Shown in pieces: positions 1 through 6,527 of a DNA stretch of 13,477 nucleotides. The notes under the pieces were generated by a model. The model was not told the origin of the DNA. It did not search any database and was given only the letters and a program-made list of their open reading frames with translations. The position numbers were made by a program, and so were the translations under genes. Position 1 is the stretch's first letter. Every line of letters begins with the position of its first letter. This stretch comes from an uncultured Aquabacterium sp. Lineage in GTDB: Bacteria > Pseudomonadota > Gammaproteobacteria > Burkholderiales > Burkholderiaceae_C. The DNA is taken from assembly GCA_937923225.1 (NCBI GenBank), contig CALAKR010000186.1:1-13477 (forward strand), read 5' to 3'.

Positions 1-166
1 GGGCGAGGCCTACAGCATCGCTGATGCCTACCTGTTCACCCTGGCCGGCTGGCTGGAGAGTGATGGCGTCGATCCCGCACGCTTTCCGAAGGTGCTGGCG
101 CACCGCCAGCGCATGGCGCAGCGCCCCGCCGTGCAGCGGGCCCTGGCGCGCGTGCAGCAAGGCTGA
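1..166 (+). CDS. Glutathione S-transferase family protein, C-terminal fragment
   Basis: The window opens inside this gene. Reading from base 2 gives 54 residues and a TGA at 164-166. The peptide begins GEAYSIADAYLFTLAGWLES and ends in a helix rich in Arg, Gln and Ala (RPAVQRALARVQQG). The S-[IV]-A-D-x-Y/x-L-F pattern followed by a basic 'R-x-R-M-x-x-R-P-A-V' segment is typical of the last helices of the all-alpha C-terminal domain of bacterial GSTs, where the SIADAY motif holds the conserved N-capping Asp. GSTs conjugate glutathione to electrophiles in the cytoplasm, but the thioredoxin-like catalytic half lies outside the window, so subclass and activity cannot be judged. The gene converges on the HU gene. 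The hairpin at 177-217 has its T-run on the other strand, so it is not an intrinsic terminator for this gene. Confidence 0.8.
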   Translation, partial: GEAYSIADAYLFTLAGWLESDGVDPARFPKVLAHRQRMAQRPAVQRALARVQQG

Positions 167-176
167 GCCGGGCATG

Positions 177-217
177 AAAAAGCCCGCGCGGCGCATCCGT
201 CGATGCGGCGGCGGGCT
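177..217 (-). terminator. Rho-independent terminator of the HU gene
   Basis: The outer stem is AGCCCGC (181-187) with GCGGGCT (211-217). The inner stem is GCATC (193-197) with GATGC (202-206) around a CGTC loop, with a small internal loop between the two stems. On the minus strand the hairpin is followed at once by five Ts (181-177). It sits about 50 nt after the HU stop codon, in the correct orientation to end that transcript. On the plus strand no T-run follows. Confidence 0.85.
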
Positions 218-269
218 GTGTGCGATCCAGCGGCACGCGGCTCAGCGAGCCGGCGCGCCGACAGGGGGA

Positions 270-686
270 TCACTTCTTCTTGGCAGCGGCCTTCTTGGCC
301 GGCTTGGCGGCGGGCTTGGCAGCCTTCACCACGGGCTTGGCAGCCTTGGCGGGCTTAGCAGCCTTGGCCGGCTTGGCGGCAGGCGCCTTGGCAGCCTTGC
401 GGGCAGCGGCCTTGGCATCCACGGCGGCCTTGAAGGTGGCGCCAGGGGTGAACTTGGGCAGCTTGGCAGCGGCGATCTTGATCTTGGCGCCGGTGCTGGG
501 GTTCACGCCGTTGCGGGCAGCGCGGGCGTGCAGCTTGAAGGAACCGAAGCCGGGGATGGTCACGGCGTCGCCCTTCTTGACTTGGGCAACGATGGTGTCC
601 AGCAGCGTTTCCAGGACGCGGCCAGCTTCAGCCTTGGACAGGGAGTGCTTCTCAGCCAGGCGTTCGATGAGATCGGTCTTGTTCAT
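270..686 (-). CDS. HU-family histone-like DNA-binding protein with Lys/Ala-rich C-terminal tail
   Basis: The product is a 138-residue cytoplasmic nucleoid protein. Residues 1-90 are the HU/IHF fold: it begins MNKTDLIERLAEKHSLSKAE, has the IPGFGSFKLHARAARNG turn (about 44-60) and the DNA-contacting arm with N-P-x-T-G (62-66), and ends near FTPGATFKAAV. Residues 91-138 form a low-complexity tail of A, K and P with repeated AAKPAK-like units, ending KKAAAKKK. Typical HU stops near residue 90, so the tail is an addition resembling eukaryotic histone H1 tails and known from other betaproteobacteria and actinobacteria. By family it should bend and compact DNA without strict sequence specificity; the tail probably adds charge-based binding. 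ATG 686 was chosen because family members begin MNKTDLI. It has no purine-rich ribosome site, whereas an in-frame GTG at 731 has AGGA 4 nt ahead and would add 15 residues. A clear terminator follows. Confidence 0.92.
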   Translation of the reverse strand: MNKTDLIERLAEKHSLSKAEAGRVLETLLDTIVAQVKKGDAVTIPGFGSFKLHARAARNGVNPSTGAKIKIAAAKLPKFTPGATFKAAVDAKAAARKAAKAPAAKPAKAAKPAKAAKPVVKAAKPAAKPAKKAAAKKK

Positions 687-862
687 GAAGAATAAGGATG
701 GTTGATGGAGGGGACCCGCCGGGCGGGTCACGATGTCCTGAAGACAGGGCGCCCTATTGTGAGGGCAGATTGGGTCGATTCGGCGGGCGCTGTGGCCTGA
801 TGTGCGCGTGAAGCGCCCGATTCATGGGCCTTTCGGGGCCATGCGTTGCGTGGAAGCCCTGT
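687..862. other. Intergenic region holding the HU leader and promoter
   Basis: This separates the HU gene (start 686) from the end of the DUF748 gene (stop at 863), both on the minus strand. A CACAAT possible -10 lies at 757-762 on the minus strand, but no convincing -35 stands 16-18 bp upstream, so I do not call the promoter. The 10-bp palindrome AGGGCGCCCT occupies 746-755. A bulged weak hairpin lies near 823-843 without a T-run, so no clear intrinsic terminator for the DUF748 gene is visible. Confidence 0.4.
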
Positions 863-2044
863 TCAACGGCCAAACAAGCCCTTGATGACACTGCCAACGC
901 CCTCCGCGATGCCGGACAGGCTCACACCCAAAGCCTCGGCCAGGCCGGCAGCCGTGCGCATGGCCAGCTGCTCGTTGAGCGAGAAGGCCGGATCATCCAG
1001 GCGGCCTTCGAGCGTGAAGCTCAGATCGATGCGGCCCTTCTCGCTCATCGCAGCCAGCACGGCGCGCCGGGGCACACCGGCGATGTTGCCCAGCACGCCC
1101 TGGCCACTGCCCAACTCCAGATTGATCAAGGTCATGCGGCCTGGCGCCTTCAGGCGCTGGTCCTTCACGGTGGCATCCAGCTGCATGTCCAGCGTGCCGC
1201 GCTTGACCCCGCCCTCGTTGAGCTTGAGCAGATAGGGCTGCAGCGCGACCAGATCGACACCTTCGAGCCGAGTGCTCACCTGCGCATCGCGCGTGGCGGG
1301 CGTGACATCGCCCTTGATGGCGATGAGCCCGTTGCGATGCGGGCCGCGCAGGCGCGCCTGCAGATCGATGTTCACCGGGGTGGTGAGCGCGGGCAGCACC
1401 ACGGGGCCGATGTCGGCATGGACCTGGTCGAGCAGCAGCTTGTGGGGCTGGCGGCGCACGGAGGCGTCGTAGAAGGCCACCTGCACGCCACGCAGCTGGA
1501 TCGTCTCGATGTGGATGTCGGGCAGGCTGGTGTCGACGGGTGTCAGGCCTGAAACGGCAGAGGCGGCCGAGGATGCGGCACTGGCGGTGGGTGCGGCCAC
1601 GGCCGAACCGAGCCAGCCGCGAGTGGCCGTGCTGGCGCTGGCATCGGGCGCGGCTTTGTCACGGTGCTCCAGCCATGCGGGCAGCACGCGCAGCTGACCT
1701 TGCCGCGTGCGCAGTACGGACACATGGGCATCCTCGATGGTGACGCTGCGCACACGCCACTGACCGCGCAGCAGGCTGCGCAGATCCGGCACGGCCTGCA
1801 CGCTTGTGGCGCGCAACTCGTCCTCATCAGGCCATCCTGGGCTGGAGGCGCGCACGCGCAGATCGCGCAGTTCCACCGCGCGCCAGCCCAGGTCCATCGT
1901 GCCCACGCCGGCATGGGGGCCCAGGGCCTGCAGGATGCCGGCCTGCAGCCGGTGCAGGGCCAACTGGTAGCCGCCCAGGGCGATCAGCAACAGGGCCACC
2001 GGCACGCCGATGGCCCAACGAATCCAGCGCGGGAGCCGGCTCAT
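863..2044 (-). CDS. DUF748/AsmA-like membrane-anchored envelope protein
   Basis: The product has 393 residues. The basic N-terminus (MSRLPRWIRW) is followed by one hydrophobic segment at about residues 11-29 that fits an inner-membrane anchor, so the rest should face the periplasm. The body is rich in short alternating hydrophobic strands (for example VRSVTIEDAHVSVLR and INLELGSG), as in DUF748 and AsmA-type proteins. An Ala/Ser/Thr-rich linker lies near 135-170. The C-terminal third has the DUF748-like run in which a 'GTLDMQLDATVKDQRL' strand pair is followed by 'FTLEGRLDDPAFSLNE' and a final helical GVGSVIKGLFGR. Members of the wider AsmA/TamB group are linked to outer-membrane assembly or lipid traffic; for DUF748 itself no reaction is established. 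Its ATG overlaps the stop of the upstream gene (ATGA, 2041-2044), which implies translational coupling and a shared role. Family assignment is from pattern recognition, moderately sure. Confidence 0.75.
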   Translation of the reverse strand: MSRLPRWIRWAIGVPVALLLIALGGYQLALHRLQAGILQALGPHAGVGTMDLGWRAVELRDLRVRASSPGWPDEDELRATSVQAVPDLRSLLRGQWRVRSVTIEDAHVSVLRTRQGQLRVLPAWLEHRDKAAPDASASTATRGWLGSAVAAPTASAASSAASAVSGLTPVDTSLPDIHIETIQLRGVQVAFYDASVRRQPHKLLLDQVHADIGPVVLPALTTPVNIDLQARLRGPHRNGLIAIKGDVTPATRDAQVSTRLEGVDLVALQPYLLKLNEGGVKRGTLDMQLDATVKDQRLKAPGRMTLINLELGSGQGVLGNIAGVPRRAVLAAMSEKGRIDLSFTLEGRLDDPAFSLNEQLAMRTAAGLAEALGVSLSGIAEGVGSVIKGLFGR

Positions 2045-2604
2045 TCAGACGATGCCTGACCGTTACCGGGCGGCCAGCTGATCAACAGGCGCAAGGGCTT
2101 GTCCTTCTCGATCTGCACGGGCTTTTGCTGGCTCTGTCCCGCCAGGGTGGCGTGCACGGTGTATTGGCCGGGCGCGAGCTTGACCAATAGGAAGGGGCCT
2201 TCCGATCGCGCCTTGAGCACCTGCTGGCCGGTCGCGTCGCGGATCTGCACGTCCACATCGGCGGCGAACTGGGCCCGGCCTTGCGGGGCACGCACAGCGA
2301 ACTCCAGCGCCAGGGGCCAGTGGCGCGACTCGGCCTTGATCACCTGCGATTCGTCCTGGCCGACGCCACCGGTGAGGTACTGCGTCTGGCCGCTGGTGCG
2401 AACGGCCGGCAACTGCGCTGCGGAGGCCGGTGTGGATGCGGGGTCGGCAGGTTCTGCGGCTGCGGCCTTGGGCGGCTCTGCGGCAGGGGCGGGCACCTGC
2501 GTCTGTGCTTGCGCCAAGCTGCTGCCCAAGCCGCTGAGGGCCAAAGCGGTGGTCAGCGCCGCGCGGCGCCAGGTGATGATGTATTCGACAGTACGCTTGT
2601 TCAT
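2041..2604 (-). CDS. Exported protein of unknown function
   Basis: The product has 187 residues. ATG 2604 is preceded by a good ribosome site (AGGAG, spacer about 8); an open frame continues upstream but without support. Residues 1-33 look like a Sec signal peptide: basic MNKRTVEYIITWRR, hydrophobic AALTTALALSGLGSSL, then AQA. A disordered Ala/Pro/Glu linker (about 35-65) follows. The folded part (about 70-180) has beta-strand patterns including FAADVDVQIRDATGQQVL and GPFLLVKLAPGQYTVHATLA, which resembles the carboxypeptidase-regulatory-like or transthyretin-like beta sandwich used for binding rather than catalysis. I recognise no catalytic motif. It lies 151 nt downstream of the protease gene and its stop overlaps the DUF748 start, so the two downstream proteins are probably made together in the envelope. 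Function is unknown. Confidence 0.8.
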   Translation of the reverse strand: MNKRTVEYIITWRRAALTTALALSGLGSSLAQAQTQVPAPAAEPPKAAAAEPADPASTPASAAQLPAVRTSGQTQYLTGGVGQDESQVIKAESRHWPLALEFAVRAPQGRAQFAADVDVQIRDATGQQVLKARSEGPFLLVKLAPGQYTVHATLAGQSQQKPVQIEKDKPLRLLISWPPGNGQASSE

Positions 2605-2755
2605 GGCAGGTCTCCTTCTCCCATCAGCGGGGTCGAAGACATCATGGATGATGACATGCGCCAGCGCAGGGCCTGCCTCCGCAAGCCCCTGGCGTGGCCA
2701 GGGGCCGTGCTCGTTGCGGCTGTAACGAGCTGTGCGGCCCCATGGGCGATGAGGC
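2605..2755. other. Intergenic region with paired hairpins between protease and exported-protein genes
   Basis: No gene is supported here. It holds two strong hairpins (2685-2705 and 2709-2730, listed separately), a short dyad CATCAT-GG-ATGATG at 2640-2653, and the ribosome site of the exported-protein gene near 2613-2617. No sigma-70 promoter with both hexamers was found on the minus strand, so the downstream pair of genes may be read through from the protease gene. Confidence 0.45.
2685..2730 (-). other. Two adjacent perfect hairpins after the protease gene
   Basis: GCCCCTGGC (2685-2693) pairs with GCCAGGGGC (2697-2705) around a 3-nt loop, giving nine perfect base pairs. GCTCGTT (2709-2715) pairs with AACGAGC (2724-2730) around an 8-nt loop. 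They begin 25 nt after the protease stop. Neither strand shows a T-run after either stem, so they are not ordinary intrinsic terminators. They may instead slow 3' decay of the protease message, mark RNA processing, or weaken read-through to the next genes. Confidence 0.6.
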
Positions 2756-4288
2756 TCAACCCAGGCGCACGGGCACGAAGATCTTCTGCCCATCGCGCTG
2801 GATCAGCAACGCCACCGACTTGCCGGACTTGTCGATCAGCCCGCGGACCTGGTCTACCGACTTCACCGGTGTGCCATTGATGGCCACGAGCACATCGCCC
2901 GGGTGCAGCCCCGCCAGCTCGGCCGGGCCGTCGGTGTCTTCGATCATCAGGCCGGCATCCACGCCTGCATCGCGCCGCTCCTGCGGTTGCAGCGGGCGCA
3001 GGGCCAGGCCCAGACGGCCCTGCTCGGCACTTGTGTCGGCCGAGGCCAGCTTGGCGGCCTTGTCGCTGGCATCGCCCAGACGTGCGCTCAGTTCCTGCTG
3101 CTTGCCATCACGCCACACTTCCAGCGTGATCTTGTCGCCTGGGGTGGATTGGCCCACCAGCGCGGGCAGATCGCCCGAGGCCACGATGGCCTGGCCATTG
3201 ACCTTGCGGATCACGTCGCCCACCTTCAGGCCGGCCTGATCAGCGGGGCCGCCCTTCTCGATGCTGGACACCAGGGCGCCTTCGGGCTTGTCGAGCTTGA
3301 AGGAATCGGCGAAGGCCTGATTCACTTCCTGGATGACCACGCCCAGGCGCGCATGGCTGGCCTTGCCGCTCTTGAGGATCTGGTCGCGCACCTTGGTGGC
3401 CACCTCGATGGGGATGGCGAAGGACACGCCCTGGTAGCCGCCCGTGCGGCTGTAGATCTGCGAGTTGATGCCGACCACCTCGCCGCGGGCATTGAACAGC
3501 GGCCCGCCCGAGTTGCCGGGGTTCACGGCCACGTCGGTCTGGATGAAGGGCACGAAGCTGTCGTCAGGCAAGGAGCGGCCCTTGGCGCTGACCACACCCG
3601 CCGTCACGGTGTTCTCGAAGCCGAAGGGCGCGCCGATGGCCAGCACCCATTCGCCCACCTTCAGGTCACGCGTGTTGCCCAGGGGCAGGTAGGGCAGGTC
3701 CTTGGCGTCGATCTTGATCACGGCCACGTCGGTCTTGGGGTCGGTGCCGACCACCTTGGCCTTGTACTCGCGGCGGTCGGGCAGCTTGACGGTCACGTCC
3801 TTGGCGTCCTGCACCACGTGGGCATTGGTCAGGATCACGCCGTCGCTGCTGACGATGAAGCCCGAGCCCTGGCCGCGCACGGTCTGATCGCGCGGGCCCT
3901 GCTGCTGCGGGATGCCGCCGAAGCGTTTGAAGAACTGGAACACAGGGTCGTCCGGGTCCATGCCGGGGAAGGGCGAACCGTTGCCCGAGGTCTTGACGGT
4001 GCCGGTGACGCTGATGTTGACCACGCCCGGGCCGCGCTGCTCGGTGATGCGGGAGAAATCAGGCAGGGTGACGGTGGCGGGTGTGGCCGCGTTGCCGGAG
4101 GACGGCGCCGTGTTCAGCGGGGCGGCCGTGCCGTTGGGGCCGGTGGCGCTGGCGTTGGCCACGGTCTGGGCCCGCTCCTGCAGCAGGGCGTGCGAGGTGA
4201 TGGCGCCGGCGCCGGCCGCGCCGACCAGGGCTGCGGCGGCCAGTGCGATGATGGATTTCTTGCGCGAGGTGAAGACGTCGGTGGGCAT
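2756..4288 (-). CDS. DegP/DegQ (HtrA)-family periplasmic serine endoprotease
   Basis: The product has 510 residues and would degrade misfolded proteins in the periplasm. Order of parts: hydrophobic export or anchor segment at about 12-30; a Ser/Thr/Asn/Ala linker to about 75; trypsin-like domain at about 80-305 with catalytic His157 (TNAHVV), Asp187 (DPKTDVAVIK) and Ser260 (NPGNSGGP); PDZ1 at about 313-403; PDZ2 at about 424-506. The length and two PDZ domains match DegP/DegQ/MucD rather than one-PDZ DegS. All three catalytic residues are present, so it should be active. ATG 4288 was chosen because AGGAG stands about 6 nt upstream and the export segment follows directly; the open frame extends upstream into the kinase gene but is not supported. 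It lies 95 nt after the kinase gene with its own candidate regulator-box promoter at 4331-4366. degP, degQ and mucD cannot be told apart here, so I give no symbol. Confidence 0.95.
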   Translation of the reverse strand: MPTDVFTSRKKSIIALAAAALVGAAGAGAITSHALLQERAQTVANASATGPNGTAAPLNTAPSSGNAATPATVTLPDFSRITEQRGPGVVNISVTGTVKTSGNGSPFPGMDPDDPVFQFFKRFGGIPQQQGPRDQTVRGQGSGFIVSSDGVILTNAHVVQDAKDVTVKLPDRREYKAKVVGTDPKTDVAVIKIDAKDLPYLPLGNTRDLKVGEWVLAIGAPFGFENTVTAGVVSAKGRSLPDDSFVPFIQTDVAVNPGNSGGPLFNARGEVVGINSQIYSRTGGYQGVSFAIPIEVATKVRDQILKSGKASHARLGVVIQEVNQAFADSFKLDKPEGALVSSIEKGGPADQAGLKVGDVIRKVNGQAIVASGDLPALVGQSTPGDKITLEVWRDGKQQELSARLGDASDKAAKLASADTSAEQGRLGLALRPLQPQERRDAGVDAGLMIEDTDGPAELAGLHPGDVLVAINGTPVKSVDQVRGLIDKSGKSVALLIQRDGQKIFVPVRLG

Positions 4289-4330
4289 GAAGGCTCCTGT
4301 GACCATGAGGCATGCGGTGCATGCGATGGC

Positions 4331-4366
4331 CTCACTGTGCGCAGCCTGCCTTAGCCCTTCCTTAAG
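4331..4366 (-). promoter_or_regulatory. Candidate response-regulator box and promoter of the protease gene
   Basis: In plus-strand terms, CTCACTGTG (4331-4339) is followed after 10 nt by CTTAGCCCTTCCTTAAG (4350-4366). Read toward the protease gene this is TTAAG and CTAAG half-sites with an 11-bp period, then a possible -10 (CACAGT, 3 of 6 consensus bases). The 11-bp tandem pattern is like the CTTAA-type boxes bound by PmrA/BasR and related OmpR-family regulators. No good -35 is present, as expected if the regulator recruits RNA polymerase. The same layout recurs at 6492-6527. Start of transcription would fall near 4326, about 40 nt ahead of the ATG. Confidence 0.6.
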
Positions 4367-4383
4367 GCCAGGGCCTGTTGACG

Positions 4384-5727
4384 CTAAGCCTGTGTGTGTT
4401 CGGGCAGGCGCAGGCTGGCGCGCAGGCCGCCCCGCGAGGGCGACGTTGCGAGGGTGAGCGTGGTGCCATGCAGTTCGGCCACGGCCTTGACGATGGCCAG
4501 GCCCAGCCCGCTGCCCGTGCTGGGCGTGCCGGGCACGCGGTAGAAGCGGTCGAGCACGCGGGCCTGGTCGGCCTCGGGGATGCCGGGGCCGCTGTCGTCC
4601 ACGCTGAACACCACGCCCTGGCCGTCGCGGCGCACGGCCACGTCCACCGAGCCGCCCTCGGGGGTGTACTTCACGGCGTTGTCCAGCAGGTTGCGCACCA
4701 GGATGCGCAGCGCCTCTCGGTGGCCCCACACGGCCACCTCGTCGGCCTGCACCAGGCCGAGGTCGATGCCCTTTGCTTGTGCCGCGGGCACGGCCTCGGC
4801 CAGCTCCAGCCGCGCGATGTCGGCCAGTGACAAGGCCTCGGCCTTGGCGCCATGCGCATCGATGGCCTGCTGGCGCGCCAGAATCAGCAACTGGTCGACC
4901 AGGCGGGTGGCGCGGTCGATGCCGCCCAGCAGGCGGGTGATTGCCAAGGTGCGCGCTTCGTCGTCGGGCGCGCGTTGCAGGCCCTGGGCCTGCAGCTTGA
5001 GTGCGGCCAGGGGTGAGCGCAGTTCATGCGCGGCATCGGCCACGAAGCTCTTCTGCGCGTCGAAGGCGCGGCGCACGCGGCCGAAGAGCAGGTTGGTCTC
5101 GCGCACCAGGGGCTGGATCTCTTCGGGCACGCTGACCTCTTCCAGTTCGGTGAGCTCATCGGGCTGGCGCAGCGCCACCTGGCGGCGCAGACGGGCCACG
5201 GGGGCGAGCGAGGCGCCCACGGCCCACCACACGATCAGCAGCAGCGCCGGTCCGATGATGGCGATGGGCAGCACTGCGCGCAGGGCCAGGTTGCCGGCCA
5301 TGCGGCGGCGCACGGCCAGGTCTTGCGCGATCTGGATCACGTGCGTGCGCGAGGCCAGTGAAAACACACGGTAGGAAGCACCTTCGGCGCGCATGGTGGC
5401 GAAGCCCAGCACCACGCGGGTGGGCAGGGGCACGCGCAGGTTGGATCGGAACACCAGCAGGCCGCTGGTGGTCCACACCTGCACGGCGAACTCCTCGCCG
5501 GGGCGTGCCTCACCAGGGCCGTCGAGGGGGCTGGTGACGGTCACCGGCAGGCCCGAGCGCAGCGACATGGCCATCTGCTGCATGTGGTAGTCGAAGATCT
5601 GGTCGGCCTCGGACAGGGCCGAGCGGTAGGCCAGGCCGCCCTGCACCAGGGCCGCGAGCGTGATGGCCGCGATCAGCAGCCACAGCAGCCTGGCGCGCAG
5701 CGAATGGATGCCGGGCAGGGGGATCAT
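4384..5727 (-). CDS. Sensor histidine kinase, QseC/TctE type
   Basis: The product is a 447-residue inner-membrane kinase that should phosphorylate the regulator encoded just upstream. A first membrane helix (about 9-30) and a second (about 150-170) enclose a periplasmic sensor region of about 120 residues that I cannot assign to a ligand class beyond resemblance to QseC/TctE two-helix sensors. A short linker or HAMP-like segment (about 171-225) leads to the H-box FVADAAHELRSPLAAL with phospho-acceptor His234. The ATPase domain has the N box NLLDNAVKY (Asn350), G1 DDSGPGIP (378-382), the F-box DRFYR (393-397) and G2 GSGLGLAIV (405-413). All core motifs are intact. ATG 5727 overlaps the regulator stop by 4 nt (ATGA, 5724-5727), which supports coupling. 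The gene ends 95 nt before the protease start. Confidence 0.94.
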   Translation of the reverse strand: MIPLPGIHSLRARLLWLLIAAITLAALVQGGLAYRSALSEADQIFDYHMQQMAMSLRSGLPVTVTSPLDGPGEARPGEEFAVQVWTTSGLLVFRSNLRVPLPTRVVLGFATMRAEGASYRVFSLASRTHVIQIAQDLAVRRRMAGNLALRAVLPIAIIGPALLLIVWWAVGASLAPVARLRRQVALRQPDELTELEEVSVPEEIQPLVRETNLLFGRVRRAFDAQKSFVADAAHELRSPLAALKLQAQGLQRAPDDEARTLAITRLLGGIDRATRLVDQLLILARQQAIDAHGAKAEALSLADIARLELAEAVPAAQAKGIDLGLVQADEVAVWGHREALRILVRNLLDNAVKYTPEGGSVDVAVRRDGQGVVFSVDDSGPGIPEADQARVLDRFYRVPGTPSTGSGLGLAIVKAVAELHGTTLTLATSPSRGGLRASLRLPEHTQA

Positions 5728-6404
5728 GTGCCGCGGCTTTCCTGGCTGTGCTTGGGCACGCAGTAGCCCAGGCCACGCACGGTCTGGATCAGCTCGGCGC
5801 CCAGTTTCTTGCGCAGGCCATGGATGTAGACCTCGACGGCGTTGCTGCTGATCTCGTCCTTCCAGCCGTAGAGCTTGTCTTCGAGCTGGCTGCGTGAGAG
5901 CACCCGGCCCGGCCGGGCGATCAGGGGTTCGAGCACGGACCACTCGCGCGCCGAGAGCTGCACGGGCTGGCCGTTCACGCTGGCTTCGCGGGTGCTGGGG
6001 TTCAGGCTCACGCCCTGGTGTTCGTACACGGGCTCGGCGCGGCCGTCGGCACGGCGCAGCAGGGCACGGATGCGGGCCAGTACCTCGTCGAGGTCATAGG
6101 GCTTGGGCACGTAGTCGTCGGCCCCGGCGTCCAGGCCGGCGATGCGATCGGGCACGGCATCACGCGCGGTGGCCACGAGCACGGGGGTGCGGTCCTTGCG
6201 GGCACGTAGGGCGCGCAGCACGTCCAGGCCATCGCGGCGGGGCAGGCCCAGGTCCAGCAGGACCAGGTCGTAGGCCTGCGTGCGCAGGGCGGTGTCGGCC
6301 ATCTCGCCATCGCGCACCCAGTCGACCGCGTAGTGCTCGGCGCGCAGCAGGTCGAGCACGGCTTCGCCGATCATGGTGTCGTCTTCGACGAGCAGCAGGC
6401 GCAT
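5724..6404 (-). CDS. OmpR/PhoB-family response regulator (QseB/TctD/PmrA-like)
   Basis: The product has 226 residues. The receiver domain (1-115) has the acidic pair Asp8/Asp9, phospho-acceptor Asp51 (LVLLDLGLP), Thr79 and Lys101 (VPKPYD). The winged-helix DNA-binding domain spans about 125-220 and includes SAREWSVLEPLIARPGRVLS and the recognition helix NAVEVYIHGLRKKLG, then TVRGLGY in the wing. This arrangement and the 'RRDGLDVLRALR' region resemble QseB/TctD/PmrA members. It should bind tandem direct repeats as a dimer after phosphorylation by the overlapping kinase. A matching repeat lies at 6511-6527 upstream of its own start and again ahead of the protease gene. The ATG at 6404 has no clear ribosome site in the about 80-nt leader, although it matches the expected MRLLLVEDD start. 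Confidence 0.95.
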   Translation of the reverse strand: MRLLLVEDDTMIGEAVLDLLRAEHYAVDWVRDGEMADTALRTQAYDLVLLDLGLPRRDGLDVLRALRARKDRTPVLVATARDAVPDRIAGLDAGADDYVPKPYDLDEVLARIRALLRRADGRAEPVYEHQGVSLNPSTREASVNGQPVQLSAREWSVLEPLIARPGRVLSRSQLEDKLYGWKDEISSNAVEVYIHGLRKKLGAELIQTVRGLGYCVPKHSQESRGT

Positions 6405-6491
6405 GGGCGTGGTGTTCTGTTGATCGGGGTGGGCGTGGCCAGCCGCTGAGCTTAGCGCAGCACCGCCACTTTGCCCACAGGGTGGGATCGG

Positions 6492-6527
6492 CTCACTGTG
6501 CCGGTGCTGGCTTAGCCCTGGCTTAAC
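6492..6527 (-). promoter_or_regulatory. Candidate autoregulatory box and promoter of the response-regulator/kinase operon
   Basis: In plus-strand terms CTCACTGTG (6492-6500), 10 nt, then CTTAGCCCTGGCTTAAC (6511-6527). It agrees with the module at 4331-4366 at 27 of 36 positions by my count, with every conserved block at the same spacing. Read toward the regulator it gives TTAAG and CTAAG half-sites, 11-bp period, and a possible CACAGT -10. The box covers the last codons and stop (TAA, 6512-6514) of the hybrid-kinase gene that precedes it. Predicted transcription start is near 6487, leaving a leader of about 80 nt. Confidence 0.6.

Noticed and set aside
24..695. Gly/Leu/Ser-rich plus-strand open frame across the HU gene
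   Set aside because: The repetitive 'LGSLGGLG' translation is simply the complement of the Lys/Ala tail codons of HU.
746..755. Palindrome AGGGCGCCCT upstream of the HU gene
   Set aside because: A 10-bp GC-rich palindrome is expected by chance in this composition, and it has no second copy nearby.
823..843. Hairpin after the DUF748 gene as a terminator
   Set aside because: The stem is short with a bulge and lacks a T-run on the minus strand.
2903..4354. 483-codon plus-strand open frame opposite the protease gene
   Set aside because: It is antisense to a protease with intact catalytic triad and PDZ domains; its Gly/Ala/His/Asp-rich translation resembles no domain and results from high-GC codon bias on the other strand.
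6449..6454. Single CTTAG half-site in the regulator leader, and another CTAAG at 4384-4388
   Set aside because: Neither has a partner at 11-bp spacing nor the flanking conserved blocks, so I do not count them as regulator boxes.
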